A stretch of 64,000 nucleotides of DNA from Paenibacillus sp. FJAT-29882. Its GTDB lineage: Bacteria; Bacillota; Bacilli; Bacillales; DSM-1321. A program made the position numbers and the translations under genes. A model generated the notes under the pieces. It saw nothing but the letters and a program-made list of their open reading frames with translations. It was not told the DNA's origin and did no database searches. The stretch lies in NCBI RefSeq assembly GCF_001510645.1, contig NZ_LMVB01000006.1:1-64000 (forward strand), written 5' to 3'. Below are positions 36,500 to 46,327 of the stretch, in pieces (the first letter of the stretch is position 1; the number at the start of each line of letters is the position of its first letter).

Positions 36500-37900
36500 C
36501 TAAGCGTGGATTTCCTTCCCATATACAGCCAGGGCTGCCTCGCCAATCGCTTCCGCTAATGTTGGGTGAGGGTGGATCGTATTGGCAATATCCATGGCCG
36601 TTGCCTCTAATACTTGCGCAAGGCCTGCCTCTGTAATCATATCTGTTACATGAGGACCAACCATATGTGTCCCTAACAACTTATTAGACCCTTCTTCGAC
36701 AATAAGTTTGACAAAACCATCTGATTCACCAAAAACAAGAGCCTTCCCAATCGCACGGAACGAGAATTTACCTATTTTTACTTGATATCCTTTTTCCTTT
36801 GCCTCTTCTTCTGTTAGTCCAACACTTGCGACCTCTGGGCTACTGTATACACATTTTGAAACAAGCGTTGGATTAAGTGGCACTGGGTTCTCCCCTGCAA
36901 TATGTTCAATGGCGATGATCCCCTCATGTGAAGCAACATGGGCAAGCTGCAACCCACCAATCACATCACCAATGGCATATACGTTTTGTTCATTCGTTTG
37001 ATAATACTCATTTGTTTGAATACAAGCTCGCTCTACCACAACACTCGTATTTTCGAGGTTTATCCCTTCTATGTTTGGCAATCTTCCAACCGATACTAAT
37101 AGTTTATCAGCTGAAAAGGACGTTTCTTTCCCTTTATAGTCTGCCTTAATAGAAACACCCTCGCCTTTTTCTAACGTTTCAGGAAGCACTTTTGCCCCTG
37201 TTACGATTTTCACGCCTTTTTTCTTCATTAAACGCTGAACTTCCTTTGAAATATCTTTATCTTCTGTCGGTAAAATGCGATCGGCATATTCGATCACTGT
37301 CACCGCTAATCCAAAGTCTATCAGCATCGAAGCCCATTCGATTCCAATCACGCCTCCGCCAACAATAAGGATGGAATCTGGAAGCTCTTCCATTTGTAGC
37401 GCTTCATCCGATGTCATCACATACTGCCCATCTGCTTCTAGACCGGGAAGTGTCCTTGGCCGGGATCCTGTTGCTAGGACAATATTTCGGGTGGTTAAGA
37501 TCGTCTCCTGATCATCTTGATTCAATTTTACTAAAACATCTTTTGTCTGCAGAATACTGCCTTTTCCCTCGTACACATCGATTTTCCCTTTTTTCATTAA
37601 ATGTTGAACACCTTTAAATAAGCGTTCTGTGATTTCTTCTTTGCGAGCTTGTACTTTTTGGAAGTCCAGACCTACTTCAGGAGCAATGACTCCATACTTC
37701 TCTGCATTTTTTGTATTCGCATATACTTCTGCGCTTCTTAATAGCGCCTTACTCGGGATACAACCTGCATGAAGGCATGTCCCGCCAAGTTTTCCTTGCT
37801 CTACAACCGCAGCCTTTAATCCTAATTGCGACGCACGTATGGCAGCCACATACCCACCAGTTCCTCCACCGATAATGACCACATCATATTCTTGATTCAT
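36500..37900 (-). CDS. lpd: Dihydrolipoamide dehydrogenase (E3/L-protein)
   Basis: 466 residues, AAGGGGGAA-led ATG. FAD-binding GGGTGGYVAAIRASQLG (residues 11-27), redox disulphide GGTCLHAGCIPSK (Cys42/Cys47), NAD-binding VGGGVIGIEWAS (about 180), FAD site YAIGDVIGG (about 315), and the C-terminal HPHPTLAEAIGEA with the active-site His/Glu. It reoxidises the lipoyl arm of GcvH (and other lipoyl complexes). It lies just after the gcv operon but behind its own hairpin, together with an IscA-like gene, so it probably has a separate promoter while serving the glycine cleavage system here. Confidence 0.93.
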   Translation of the reverse strand: MNQEYDVVIIGGGTGGYVAAIRASQLGLKAAVVEQGKLGGTCLHAGCIPSKALLRSAEVYANTKNAEKYGVIAPEVGLDFQKVQARKEEITERLFKGVQHLMKKGKIDVYEGKGSILQTKDVLVKLNQDDQETILTTRNIVLATGSRPRTLPGLEADGQYVMTSDEALQMEELPDSILIVGGGVIGIEWASMLIDFGLAVTVIEYADRILPTEDKDISKEVQRLMKKKGVKIVTGAKVLPETLEKGEGVSIKADYKGKETSFSADKLLVSVGRLPNIEGINLENTSVVVERACIQTNEYYQTNEQNVYAIGDVIGGLQLAHVASHEGIIAIEHIAGENPVPLNPTLVSKCVYSSPEVASVGLTEEEAKEKGYQVKIGKFSFRAIGKALVFGESDGFVKLIVEEGSNKLLGTHMVGPHVTDMITEAGLAQVLEATAMDIANTIHPHPTLAEAIGEAALAVYGKEIHA

Positions 37901-37993
37901 CTACTATTTCCCCCTTTTACTTCAATCTTGATCAAAAAATAACGCCAATCTATGTACCCAAGAAGAAAAAACGGTTAGCAATCTCTGAGTCTA

Positions 37994-38299
37994 TCAATCT
38001 AATTCTATTGCACAGGCACTAGAGGAAAACTGTTCTCCCACGATAAAGCCTTGATCGTCTAGATAATCAATTTGTGTCTCTTCATCTAAATAGCGTTTTG
38101 TAAAATGGTCCAAGTGAATCTGAATTCCCTCATATTCAATAATGCTATCGTTTCTTCGAGGTTCGTCCCACACAATGGAGAACTTTACTGACAAACCACA
38201 GCCACCTGCAACATCAGCGTCAATTCTTGGAACTAGTTTTTCTTGAGACGCCACTTCTTGCAATTTATTCATGGCTACCTCTGATATCTTGATGACCAT
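37994..38299 (-). CDS. HesB/IscA-like Fe-S biosynthesis family protein
   Basis: 101 residues from ATG at 38299 (GGAGGGAG eight bases upstream). It is a HesB/YadR-type beta-sandwich: KISEVAMNKLQEV at the N-terminus, AGGCGLSVKFSIVWDEP (about residue 32-48), and the C-terminal SSSACAIELD. The canonical A-type C-x-C-G ending is not kept; only one late cysteine remains, as in divergent members. It could bind iron or an Fe-S cluster. It is placed between gcvPB and lpd and may help SdaAA, an Fe-S enzyme of the same region; this is inference. Confidence 0.7.
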   Translation of the reverse strand: MVIKISEVAMNKLQEVASQEKLVPRIDADVAGGCGLSVKFSIVWDEPRRNDSIIEYEGIQIHLDHFTKRYLDEETQIDYLDDQGFIVGEQFSSSACAIELD

Positions 38300-38410
38300 C
38301 AATTTCTCCCTCCTCTAGCCGCCTATTTTTTGATGAAGCACTCACCTGAACGGCTCAGACCTGTTCATCTGCATGATAAGTAGAAGAAAATTGGCATTTC
38401 TGCACTCATA

Positions 38411-38475
38411 TGAAACCACCGAGTGTGAAATAATGAGAAACTGATCTTCTCGCTATTTTCATTCCCGGTGGTTCA
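38411..38475 (-). terminator. Terminator-like hairpin after gcvPB
   Basis: Long imperfect stem: outer TGAAACCACCG / CGGTGGTTCA and inner TGAGAA / TTCTCG-region pairing. It starts 16 bases after the gcvPB stop. It marks a probable end of the riboswitch operon. The U-tract is weak. Confidence 0.55.
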
Positions 38476-38490
38476 TGCTCAATCATTCAT

Positions 38491-39975
38491 TTAGGATTTT
38501 ACCGTTTCTTTCTCAACTTCTACTGCTTTTTCATAACGCAAAATAGGTTGTCTCGCAGCTTGTACTTCATCCAATCGACCAATGACTGTCGTATGTGGTG
38601 CTTCTAAAACGACCCCAGGATTATCTTCCACTTCCTTAGCGATTTGAATCATCACATCTGCAAACGCATCGAGGGTTTCTTTTGACTCTGTTTCTGTCGG
38701 TTCGATCATCAAACATTCCTCTACATTCAACGGGAAGTAGATGGTTGGCGGATGGTAGCCAAAATCAAGCAGTCGCTTGGCCATATCTAGGGTTCTAACG
38801 CCTAATTTTTTCTGTCTAGAGCCAGATAAAACAAATTCATGCTTACAAACTTGTGAATATGGCGCTTCAAAATATGGCTCTAATCGTTTGCGAAGATAAT
38901 TCGCATGCAGGACGGCGCTTTCCGATACTTGACGCAATCCTTCTGGTCCCATTGTGCGAATATACGTATAGGCACGTAAAAGAATGCCGAAGTTTCCGTA
39001 ATATCCTTTTACTCTTCCGATCGAGAGCGGATGATTTGCGTTCAATACATATTTCTCGCCGTCTTTTTCAACGCGTGGCACAGGCAAGTAAGGAATCAAT
39101 TTCTCTTTCACACCGACTGGACCTGCTCCTGGACCACCGCCACCGTGAGGAGTCGTAAATGTTTTGTGTAAGTTTAGATGTACGATGTCAAAGCCCATTT
39201 GTCCTGGTGTCGTTTTACCTAAAATGGCATTCGCATTCGCTCCATCATAGTATAATAAACCGCCCGCTTCATGAACGACTTGAGCAATTTCGACAATTTC
39301 TTTTTCAAAAAGGCCAAGCGTATTCGGGTTTGTCAACATGAGGGCCGCTGTATCAGGACCGACATGTTTCTTTAATTCTTCTAAATTCACTAATCCATTT
39401 TCATTGGATGGTATCGTAATCGTTTCAAAACCTGCTACTGTTGCACTTGCAGGGTTCGTACCGTGTGCAGAGTCTGGAACAAGCACTTGCTTCCTCGTTT
39501 CTCCTTTTTGGGCATGGTAGGCTTTCACCATCATTAACCCTGTCCATTCACCTTGTGCTCCCGCTGATGGCTGCAAAGTGACCGCATCCATTCCTGTGAT
39601 GACTGCTAACTCTTCTTGTAGTTCATATAGCACTTCTAATGCACCTTGTACCGTTTCAACAGGCTGATACGGATGAATGCGGCTAAACCCTTCCAAACGT
39701 GCAACATCTTCATTGATTTTCGGATTGTACTTCATCGTACAAGAACCAAGTGGGTAAAAGCCGTTATCGATCCCATGGTTTTTATTAGAGAGCGCTGTGT
39801 AATGTCTTACAAGTTGCAACTCTGATACTTCCGGGAGTTCTGCAGGTACGTCACGAATTAAATGCTTCGGAAGTTTATTAGTAATATCAACAGAGTCCAC
39901 ATCACTTTCCGGAAGACTTGAACCGATACGTCCTGGACGACTAATTTCAAAAATCAAATCATTGTATTCAACCAT
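38491..39975 (-). CDS. gcvPB: Glycine decarboxylase P-protein subunit 2
   Basis: 494 residues. PLP-dependent C-terminal half of the P-protein: the PLP lysine is in [18 protein letters not shown] (about residue 275), with [20 protein letters not shown] and [13 protein letters not shown] earlier. With GcvPA it decarboxylates glycine and loads aminomethyl onto lipoyl-GcvH. It overlaps the gcvPA stop by 8 bases, so it is translationally coupled. Full length. Confidence 0.95.
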   Translation of the reverse strand: MVEYNDLIFEISRPGRIGSSLPESDVDSVDITNKLPKHLIRDVPAELPEVSELQLVRHYTALSNKNHGIDNGFYPLGSCTMKYNPKINEDVARLEGFSRIHPYQPVETVQGALEVLYELQEELAVITGMDAVTLQPSAGAQGEWTGLMMVKAYHAQKGETRKQVLVPDSAHGTNPASATVAGFETITIPSNENGLVNLEELKKHVGPDTAALMLTNPNTLGLFEKEIVEIAQVVHEAGGLLYYDGANANAILGKTTPGQMGFDIVHLNLHKTFTTPHGGGGPGAGPVGVKEKLIPYLPVPRVEKDGEKYVLNANHPLSIGRVKGYYGNFGILLRAYTYIRTMGPEGLRQVSESAVLHANYLRKRLEPYFEAPYSQVCKHEFVLSGSRQKKLGVRTLDMAKRLLDFGYHPPTIYFPLNVEECLMIEPTETESKETLDAFADVMIQIAKEVEDNPGVVLEAPHTTVIGRLDEVQAARQPILRYEKAVEVEKETVKS

Positions 39976-41320
39976 TTACAATCGCCTCCAAAACCTCTAC
40001 AAATTGATCAATCTCTTCTTTTGTTCGTTGTTCAGTCACAGCAAGTAGCATTTGATTTTCATGGCCATAATCGCTTTCCAAATCAAAGCCGCCAATGATT
40101 CCCGCTTCTAGTAGTTTCGCATTAACTTCCTTGACTGGACGAGGAAGCTCGACAACAAACTCATTGAAGAATGGGGATTGATTCAGAATGACAAACCCTT
40201 TCTGTTTCAGCGTTTTTGCCATATAGTCTGATTTCTCCAAATTTAATTGAGCCATCTGACGAATCCCTTGCTTGCCAAGTGATGTCATGCAGATTGAAGA
40301 GGCAAGAGCATTTAATGCCTGGTTCGAACAAATATTGGATGATGCTTTATCACGACGGATATGCTGTTCACGGGCTTGCAGTGTTAATACGAAGCCGCGT
40401 TGGCCTTTTTCATCTTCTGTTTGGCCGACAATCCGGCCTGGGATTTTACGCATAAATTTTTTACTGACCGCAAAATAGCCACAATGTGGACCACCAAATG
40501 ACATCGGAATGCCTAATGGTTGCATATCACCGATCACAATATCTGCCCCAAGCTTCCCAGGTGCCTGTAAAAGTGCAAGTGCGAGTGGGTTGGCACTTAC
40601 AATGAAAAGAGCCTTGTTTTCTTCGGCAATTTTCTTAATCTCCGTTAAATCTTCAATTGAACCAAAGAAATTCGGATATTGAACAATGACTGCTGCTGTA
40701 TCTTTATCAATTTGCTCTTTTAGTTTTCCTAAATCAGTAATCTCATCAGTCAGTTGGATTTCTTCAACTGTATATCCTGGACCATCTGCTACCGTACGTA
40801 ATATAGCCCGAGACTCAGGATGCACTGCTTTCGATACAAGAATTTTTGAACGTCTTGTTGATGCAACAGCAAGTGATGCTGCTTCTGCAAGCGATGTAAA
40901 GCCATCGTACATCGAAGAATTCGCTACATCCATTCCTGTTAATTCACATACCATCGTCTGAAATTCGAAAATCGCTTGGAGTTCACCTTGACTGATTTCT
41001 GGTTGGTATGGAGTATAAGCTGTGTAAAATTCAGAGCGTGAAATCATATGGTTGACTACGCTAGGAATGTAGTGATCATACGTACCTGCACCGAGAAATG
41101 TTGGGTATTGATTGGCATTTATGTTTTTCGTAGCAAGCTGATTCATTTTCTTCATGAGAAGTGGTTCAGGAACGGCCTGTGGGATATTTAGCTCCCCTTG
41201 TAGTCTAATATCAGCTGGGATATCTTCAAACAATTCATCTATGGAAGAAACCTGTAAAAACTCGAGCATTTCCTCCTGATCCTGTTTCGTATCAGGGAGG
41301 TATCTGTAAGTTGAAGTCAT
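39968..41320 (-). CDS. gcvPA: Glycine decarboxylase P-protein subunit 1
   Basis: 450 residues from ATG at 41320, which is preceded by AGGAGAGG and begins [11 protein letters not shown] as in Bacillus GcvPA; the longer frame to 41365 runs into gcvH. Typical motifs are [40 protein letters not shown] and [13 protein letters not shown]. It partners GcvPB. One base separates it from the gcvH stop, so coupling is tight. Confidence 0.95.
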   Translation of the reverse strand: MTSTYRYLPDTKQDQEEMLEFLQVSSIDELFEDIPADIRLQGELNIPQAVPEPLLMKKMNQLATKNINANQYPTFLGAGTYDHYIPSVVNHMISRSEFYTAYTPYQPEISQGELQAIFEFQTMVCELTGMDVANSSMYDGFTSLAEAASLAVASTRRSKILVSKAVHPESRAILRTVADGPGYTVEEIQLTDEITDLGKLKEQIDKDTAAVIVQYPNFFGSIEDLTEIKKIAEENKALFIVSANPLALALLQAPGKLGADIVIGDMQPLGIPMSFGGPHCGYFAVSKKFMRKIPGRIVGQTEDEKGQRGFVLTLQAREQHIRRDKASSNICSNQALNALASSICMTSLGKQGIRQMAQLNLEKSDYMAKTLKQKGFVILNQSPFFNEFVVELPRPVKEVNAKLLEAGIIGGFDLESDYGHENQMLLAVTEQRTKEEIDQFVEVLEAIVNG

Positions 41321-41321
41321 A

Positions 41322-41717
41322 TTATTCCTCTCCTTCATTCGTAAATGCTTCGTACTCTTCTTCATTAAGAAGCGATTCCAACTCTTCTGGGTTAGAGATT
41401 TCTACTTCGATTAACCATCCTGCTTCAAATGGATTTTCATTAATCGTCTCTGGAGCGCCTTCTAACTCTTCATTTACAGCCACGACTGTACCTGATACAG
41501 GAGAGTATAGTTCAGAAACTGCTTTAACGGATTCGATTGTTCCCATCGATTCATTGACGATTACTTCATCATCAATTTCAGGATTCTCAACAAACACGAT
41601 ATCTCCTAACGCCTTCTGGGCATAATCAGAGATCCCAATCCGAACACGATTACCTTCTAATTGTTCCACCCACTCATGCTCTTTGCTATATAGTAAATTT
41701 GCTGTCGCTTTTGTCAT
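41322..41717 (-). CDS. gcvH: Glycine cleavage H-protein
   Basis: 131 residues, AAAGGA-led ATG. It is the lipoyl carrier: the lipoylated lysine is in [18 protein letters not shown] (about residue 63) and the HEWVEQLEG opening and [12 protein letters not shown] are standard. It shuttles the aminomethyl group between P- and T-proteins and is reoxidised by lipoamide dehydrogenase. Having gcvH inside the gcvT-gcvPA unit differs from B. subtilis, where gcvH is elsewhere. Confidence 0.95.
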   Translation of the reverse strand: MTKATANLLYSKEHEWVEQLEGNRVRIGISDYAQKALGDIVFVENPEIDDEVIVNESMGTIESVKAVSELYSPVSGTVVAVNEELEGAPETINENPFEAGWLIEVEISNPEELESLLNEEEYEAFTNEGEE

Positions 41718-41811
41718 TGTTTTTCGTCCTTTCAGCTTTTGTATATTCTGATATGAAATCGAGTTACTAGCATCATCCTTATCTTTAGCATGATGCTAGT
41801 AAACTTAGAAA

Positions 41812-42921
41812 TTACTTTTTATAGAATGGTGTTTTTACAACAACAGCATCAATCTGCTTATTACGGATTTCCACTTTTAGTAACGTCCCCACTTCAGCAT
41901 GTTCCACAGAGATCAAGGCAAGGCCGATACTCTTCTTCAATGATGGTGATTGTGTGCCTGATGTAACGATTCCTATTTCCTCGCCATCTTCAGAAACTAC
42001 TTTATAGCCATGACGCGGAATCCCCCGACCTGTTACTTCAATCCCTACGATTTTTCTCGTTAATCCAGCTTCTTTTTGTGCAGAAAGTGCCGCTTTTCCA
42101 ATAAAGTCACTTTCTTTATTGATTTTTACGACAAAACCGACTCCTGCTTCAAGTGGACTAATTTCGCTGCTAAGTTCTTGACCATATAGTGGAAGACGCG
42201 CTTCTAGGCGAAGTGTATCTCGGGCACCAAGGCCACACGGTTTTAATCCTTCTGATGTTCCTACTTCTAAAAGCTTCTCCCAAAGTGCTACCACTTGGTC
42301 TTTTTGTAAATAGAGTTCAAATCCGTCTTCTCCTGTATAGCCTGTCCGGGAAACAAGCACATCTGTAATGCCAGAAATAGTAACATGTTGTGCAAATTTA
42401 AATACACCAATTGCTGATAAATCAGTATCCGTTACCTTTTGTAAAATCACTTCTGCCTTTGGTCCCTGAATCGCTAGTTGAGCGATGTCATCGGAGATAT
42501 TTTCAAGTTTCATGTCTCCTTTGACATACTTCTTCATCCATTCCACATCTTTTTCAATGTTTCCAGCATTAATCACGAGTAAATATTTTTCATCCGCCAA
42601 TTTGTACACTAATATATCATCGACCGTTCCACCGTCTGGATAGCACATTGCCGTATACTGTGCCTGATTGATCGCAAGTTTCGTTATGTCATTCGTTACA
42701 AGATGATTGATATAAGCACATGCATCTTTTCCTTCTACAAGTACTTCCCCCATATGAGAGACATCAAAAAGGCCTGATTCTGTACGTACCGCTTCATGTT
42801 CTTCTAAAATGCTTGAGAACTGTACGGGCAAAGCCCAACCACCAAAATCAATCACTTTCGCTCCATATTTTCCATATGTTTCAAAAAGTGGTGTTTGCTT
42901 TAATGCTGTTTCTGTACTCAT
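41812..42921 (-). CDS. gcvT: Glycine cleavage T-protein (aminomethyltransferase)
   Basis: 369 residues, GGGGG-led ATG. It transfers the methylene group from aminomethyl-GcvH to tetrahydrofolate, releasing ammonia. Motifs: [34 protein letters not shown] (catalytic Asp region), [14 protein letters not shown], and the C-terminal [20 protein letters not shown]. It lies 94 bases upstream of gcvH and 13 bases after sdaAA. Full length. Confidence 0.95.
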   Translation of the reverse strand: MSTETALKQTPLFETYGKYGAKVIDFGGWALPVQFSSILEEHEAVRTESGLFDVSHMGEVLVEGKDACAYINHLVTNDITKLAINQAQYTAMCYPDGGTVDDILVYKLADEKYLLVINAGNIEKDVEWMKKYVKGDMKLENISDDIAQLAIQGPKAEVILQKVTDTDLSAIGVFKFAQHVTISGITDVLVSRTGYTGEDGFELYLQKDQVVALWEKLLEVGTSEGLKPCGLGARDTLRLEARLPLYGQELSSEISPLEAGVGFVVKINKESDFIGKAALSAQKEAGLTRKIVGIEVTGRGIPRHGYKVVSEDGEEIGIVTSGTQSPSLKKSIGLALISVEHAEVGTLLKVEIRNKQIDAVVVKTPFYKK

Positions 42922-42934
42922 GATTTACCCCCGA

Positions 42935-43819
42935 TTAAGATTTTCTGCAAAATAGACGTTCTTTTACCTCTTTACCCGTTTCGGTCATCGCTAGCCCACC
43001 AAGAGCGGTTTCCCGAAGCGTCCGCGGCATATCCTTTCCAACTTTATACATCGCTTCAATGACTTCATCACACGGAATCCGACTCTCAACGCCAGCAAGG
43101 GACATATCAGCCGCTGAAAAGGCAATGGAAGTACCTATTACATTCCGTTTGATGCAAGGAACTTCAACAAGCCCTCCGACCGGATCGCAAACTAAGCCTA
43201 AAAGGGACTTCATCGCAATAGCGGTTGCATTCACGACTTGTTGTGGTGTCCCACCTTTTAACTCAACGATTGTTCCAGCTGCCATCGCTGTTGCAGACCC
43301 GACCTCTGCTTGACAGCCTCCAGCTGCTCCTGAGATGAACGAGCGGTTCGCAATGACAAGCCCTAGCATACTTGCCGTAAACAAGCCCTTCACTAACTCT
43401 TTATAAGGTGTGCCATCATTTTTATGAAGCGAAAATAATACGCCAGGTAAAATCCCTGCTGCTCCAGCAGTTGGCGTTGCCACAATGACGCCCATTCTGG
43501 CATTATTTTCAGAAGTGGCTAATGAAAAGCTCATAGCATTGCTTATATAATCGCCTGATAGGGATTTACCTTGCCGAACGTATTCAGACATCTTCACGGC
43601 ATCACCGCCAGAAATCCCACTTGGCGCCGTGGAAGCATCTTTAATCCCACTATCCACCGCTTCTTTCATTTTGATCAATCGCTCTTCCATCATGCGAATA
43701 ATCGTATCTTCGTCTCTTCCTGACTTTTTTGCTTCCACCATTAACATCATTTCACTAATGGACTTTTTTTCCCGTTCACAAGCTTCTATAAGCTCTTTCA
43801 TAGACTGAATTTCCATCAT
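42935..43819 (-). CDS. sdaAA: L-serine dehydratase alpha subunit (Fe-S)
   Basis: 294 residues. It holds the cysteines for the catalytic 4Fe-4S cluster: GAAGGCQAEVG, then LVCDPVGGLVEVPC (about residues 180-230), and the substrate loop TAPSGISGGDAVK. It converts L-serine to pyruvate and ammonia with SdaAB. Its start overlaps the sdaAB stop by 4 bases. In this operon it would take the serine formed by GlyA, making a glycine-to-pyruvate path. Confidence 0.93.
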   Translation of the reverse strand: MMEIQSMKELIEACEREKKSISEMMLMVEAKKSGRDEDTIIRMMEERLIKMKEAVDSGIKDASTAPSGISGGDAVKMSEYVRQGKSLSGDYISNAMSFSLATSENNARMGVIVATPTAGAAGILPGVLFSLHKNDGTPYKELVKGLFTASMLGLVIANRSFISGAAGGCQAEVGSATAMAAGTIVELKGGTPQQVVNATAIAMKSLLGLVCDPVGGLVEVPCIKRNVIGTSIAFSAADMSLAGVESRIPCDEVIEAMYKVGKDMPRTLRETALGGLAMTETGKEVKERLFCRKS

Positions 43820-44328
43820 ATCGCCTTCACCAATACTTTCTCTTTCCGTTGATAAGGTTTCGCAAGGATCGAAAAATCATCGCCAGCGCTAAGACGAATC
43901 GATACCATCTCATCATCAATCATAAAGATCTTCGATAGGCCACCTCCGAGTGATACACCACCAACCGTGACAACATGATCATCACGTTTTGCTGTTACAA
44001 TGGTTGTATTTGGGTGGTCCATATACTCGCAAATGTTTTCGAATTCAAACTGGTACTGCATACCACATTCTTTTGCTTTTTCCAATGCGTATTTGATTTG
44101 GGAATCATCGGTATTCATCCCGAGTAATCCGCCAAGAAGTGCTTTATCTGTTCCATGTCCTTGGTAGGTTTCAGCAAACGAATCATAAAATACAATGTTG
44201 GTCTCTTGGGGATAATCTCCTAACAGTTCATAAATAAATTTTCCAATCGATACAACACCAGCTGTATGAGAACTCGACGGTCCGACCATGATTGGGCCGA
44301 TTATGTCAAAACAACTTTGAAATTCCAT
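43816..44328 (-). CDS. sdaAB: L-serine dehydratase beta subunit lacking the ACT domain
   Basis: 170 residues, AGGGGGAG-led ATG. The beta-domain motifs are FDIIGPIMVGPSSSHTAG and FYDSFAETYQGHGTDKALLGG. B. subtilis SdaAB is about 220 residues and ends with an ACT regulatory domain; here the protein stops soon after the VSLGGG/SIRLSAGDDFS region, so about 50-70 C-terminal residues including ACT are missing. The stop overlaps sdaAA in the normal operon fashion, so this does not look like a frameshift. Loss of ACT should remove or alter effector control. Serine dehydratase would then be tuned mainly by the riboswitch. Confidence 0.9.
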   Translation of the reverse strand: MEFQSCFDIIGPIMVGPSSSHTAGVVSIGKFIYELLGDYPQETNIVFYDSFAETYQGHGTDKALLGGLLGMNTDDSQIKYALEKAKECGMQYQFEFENICEYMDHPNTTIVTAKRDDHVVTVGGVSLGGGLSKIFMIDDEMVSIRLSAGDDFSILAKPYQRKEKVLVKAI

Positions 44329-44343
44329 GATTCTCCCCCTTTC

Positions 44344-45594
44344 TTACACCGTTACTGCTTGTTGAAATAACGGATACGCACTACAAATCGCTTTAGTTGT
44401 TGCTTTTGCTTTTTCAAGAACGGCTTCATCGCCTTTATTTGTTAAAACGTCCGCGATCACTTTTCCGATTTTCACCATCTCTTCTTGTTTCATACCACGC
44501 GTTGTTAACGCAGCTGTTCCGATACGGATTCCACTCGTAACAAATGGTTTTTCTGGATCAAACGGAATCGTATTTTTATTTACGGTAATGCCCACTTCTT
44601 CTAATAATTTCTCGGCTTCTTTTCCAGTTAAATTCCATGGACGTAAATCTAATAGGACAATATGATTATCTGTTCCATCAGAAACGAGGGCCGCTCCTTC
44701 ATTCTTTAAGGTTTCGCCAAGTACTGCCGCATTGTCAATAACTTGTTTGGCATACTCTTTAAAACTTGGTTGTAAAGCTTCTCTGAAAGCCACCGCTTTT
44801 GCAGCAATGATATGCATTAGTGGTCCACCTTGAATACCAGGGAATATCGATTTATTAACCGCTTTAATCATCTCTTCATCATTTGTTAAGATGATACCGC
44901 CACGCGGGCCACGCAATGTTTTATGTGTCGTACTTGTCACAACATCGGCATATGGAATTGGAGATGGATGAAGTCCAGCTGCTACTAGTCCTGCAATATG
45001 CGCCATATCGACCATAAGTTTTGCCCCGACTTGATCGGCAATTTTTCTAAAGCGAGCAAAGTCGATCGTTCTTGGATAAGCACTTGTCCCTGCAATAATC
45101 AATTTCGGTTTTTCTTTCTTGGCGATCTCTTCTAATTCATCGTAATCAATGACTTGCGTATCTTCCCTCACACCATAAGACACAATGTCAAACCATTTTC
45201 CTGAAACACTAACAGGGCTTCCATGTGTTAAATGTCCACCATGTGAAAGGTTCATTCCCATTACTTTATCACCAGGCTGAAGCAGTGCGAAGAAAACGGC
45301 AAAATTTGCTTGTGCTCCTGAGTGTGGCTGAACATTGGCATATTTAGCGCCAAATAGCTCCGTTACGCGTGCGATCGCTGTTTGTTCTGCCACGTCAACA
45401 AATTCACACCCGCCATAATAACGCTTTCCTGGATACCCTTCTGCATATTTATTCGTCATCACGCTTCCCATCGCTTCTAATACATCTTCGCTGACAATAT
45501 TTTCTGATGCGATTAACTCAAGTGTTTGAAGTTGGCGCTCTCGTTCCTTTTCAATCGCTCCAAAAATAATAGAATCATTTTGCTGTAAACTCAT
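44344..45594 (-). CDS. glyA: Serine hydroxymethyltransferase
   Basis: 416 residues, GAGGGGGAG-led ATG. PLP lysine in [11 protein letters not shown] ([10 protein letters not shown] type, about residue 228), [13 protein letters not shown] at the N-terminus, and [12 protein letters not shown]. It interconverts glycine + methylene-THF with serine + THF. As first gene of a riboswitch operon with sdaAB, sdaAA and gcv genes, it is likely a catabolic second copy; the housekeeping glyA of Bacillus usually sits elsewhere. It combines the C1 unit released by GCV with a second glycine to give serine. Confidence 0.96.
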   Translation of the reverse strand: MSLQQNDSIIFGAIEKERERQLQTLELIASENIVSEDVLEAMGSVMTNKYAEGYPGKRYYGGCEFVDVAEQTAIARVTELFGAKYANVQPHSGAQANFAVFFALLQPGDKVMGMNLSHGGHLTHGSPVSVSGKWFDIVSYGVREDTQVIDYDELEEIAKKEKPKLIIAGTSAYPRTIDFARFRKIADQVGAKLMVDMAHIAGLVAAGLHPSPIPYADVVTSTTHKTLRGPRGGIILTNDEEMIKAVNKSIFPGIQGGPLMHIIAAKAVAFREALQPSFKEYAKQVIDNAAVLGETLKNEGAALVSDGTDNHIVLLDLRPWNLTGKEAEKLLEEVGITVNKNTIPFDPEKPFVTSGIRIGTAALTTRGMKQEEMVKIGKVIADVLTNKGDEAVLEKAKATTKAICSAYPLFQQAVTV

Positions 45595-45725
45595 ATATAC
45601 TCCCCCTCAATTTTTTTGTATGACACCATGTTTGAATCCTTTCAGCTTAGCTAGTGAAACCACTCTCTCACTATCACTCTTCTTTTCTGAGAAAACTGTG
45701 GAGATACGCTCCCGTTTTTGCACGC

Positions 45726-45777
45726 AAAAAAGGACAGAAAAGGGTAGCGTGACTTTCTCTACCCTTCCCTGTCCTTT
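45726..45777 (-). terminator. Expression-platform terminator of the glycine riboswitch
   Basis: On the minus strand, GGACAGGGAAGGGTAG pairs with CTACCCTTTTCTGTCC and is followed by TTTTTTGCG. It directly follows aptamer 2 and precedes glyA by about 130 bases, so glycine binding would release read-through. Confidence 0.85.
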
Positions 45778-45957
45778 TACCTGAGAGTTTAACCCTATGA
45801 TTCATAGAGTCGTTCCCCTTTGGTGGCGTACTACTTATACGCGCTCTCCAGAGGTGCGTCCGATTGTGGTTCCATCTACCTGAGAGATTTGCTCCAAGGG
45901 TCTTTTTGGAACTTGCTCCTTCGGTGGCTTGTTACATTGCACTCTCCCACAACCGTC
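45778..45957 (-). ncRNA. Tandem glycine riboswitch (gcvT class)
   Basis: Two aptamers in series on the minus strand. Aptamer 1 starts GTGGGAGAGTGCA, contains AAGCCACCGAAGGAGCAA, and ends at CTCTCAGG. Aptamer 2 has GGAGAGCGCG, CGCCACCAAAGGGGAACG and again CTCTCAGGTAAAAGGAC. These are the conserved cores of the cooperative glycine riboswitch, joined by the short linker TAGATGGAACCAC. It sits upstream of glyA and should turn on the whole glyA-sdaAB-sdaAA-gcv operon when glycine is plentiful. Confidence 0.95.
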
Positions 45958-45987
45958 ATTCGCTCATATTTAGTTACTGTTATATTC

Positions 45988-46016
45988 AGAATAGTTGCAT
46001 AAGGTAGATCTGTCAA
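45988..46016 (-). promoter_or_regulatory. Sigma-A promoter of the glycine catabolic operon
   Basis: TTGACA, 17-base spacer, TATTCT on the minus strand, about 30 bases before the riboswitch. A near-consensus housekeeping promoter. Confidence 0.8.
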
Positions 46017-46024
46017 GGTTATTT

Positions 46025-46038
46025 TGTAAACGCTAACA
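46025..46038. promoter_or_regulatory. cre site (CcpA) upstream of the glycine operon promoter
   Basis: TGTAAACGCTAACA matches TGNAARCGNWWWCA at all positions. It lies just upstream of the -35 box, where CcpA can either block or, as at ackA, activate transcription. Confidence 0.7.
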
Positions 46039-46118
46039 TTTATTTAGAATTAGTTGATTAAAAGTGTGGGTAGTTCAATCGAAACGAATACGATCAAAAA
46101 AAACTGTATAGATGATTA

Positions 46119-46256
46119 GAGTACACTGAAAAAGTAACTCATTTTGAAAGTAGCGAAGATTTTTATCGATATACAGACAATAGAAGAAGCTAACAACCTA
46201 TATATAGTAGGTCGTTAGCTTCTTTTTCTCTTTAAAAGGACTTTTTCAGTGGCCTC
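46119..46256. mobile_element. 138-bp MITE, copy 1, with 9-bp target duplication
   Basis: Ends are inverted repeats (GAGTACACTGAAAAAGT and the complement of CTTTTTCAGTGGCCTC), with an internal hairpin around GAAGAAGCTAACAACC. AGATGATTA is present exactly on both sides (46110-46118 and 46257-46265), the expected footprint of transposition. No coding capacity. It is nearly identical to 48511-48648. Confidence 0.9.
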
Positions 46257-46327
46257 AGATGATTAACACAGGCTTTTTTGATCAAATTTCATTTATAGAC
46301 ACAGGCAGGATTTTTGTTTGTTCCCTC

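Noticed and set aside
41321..41365. Longer N-terminus of GcvPA
   Set aside because: It would overlap gcvH, and the internal ATG at 41320 has a strong AGGAGAGG.
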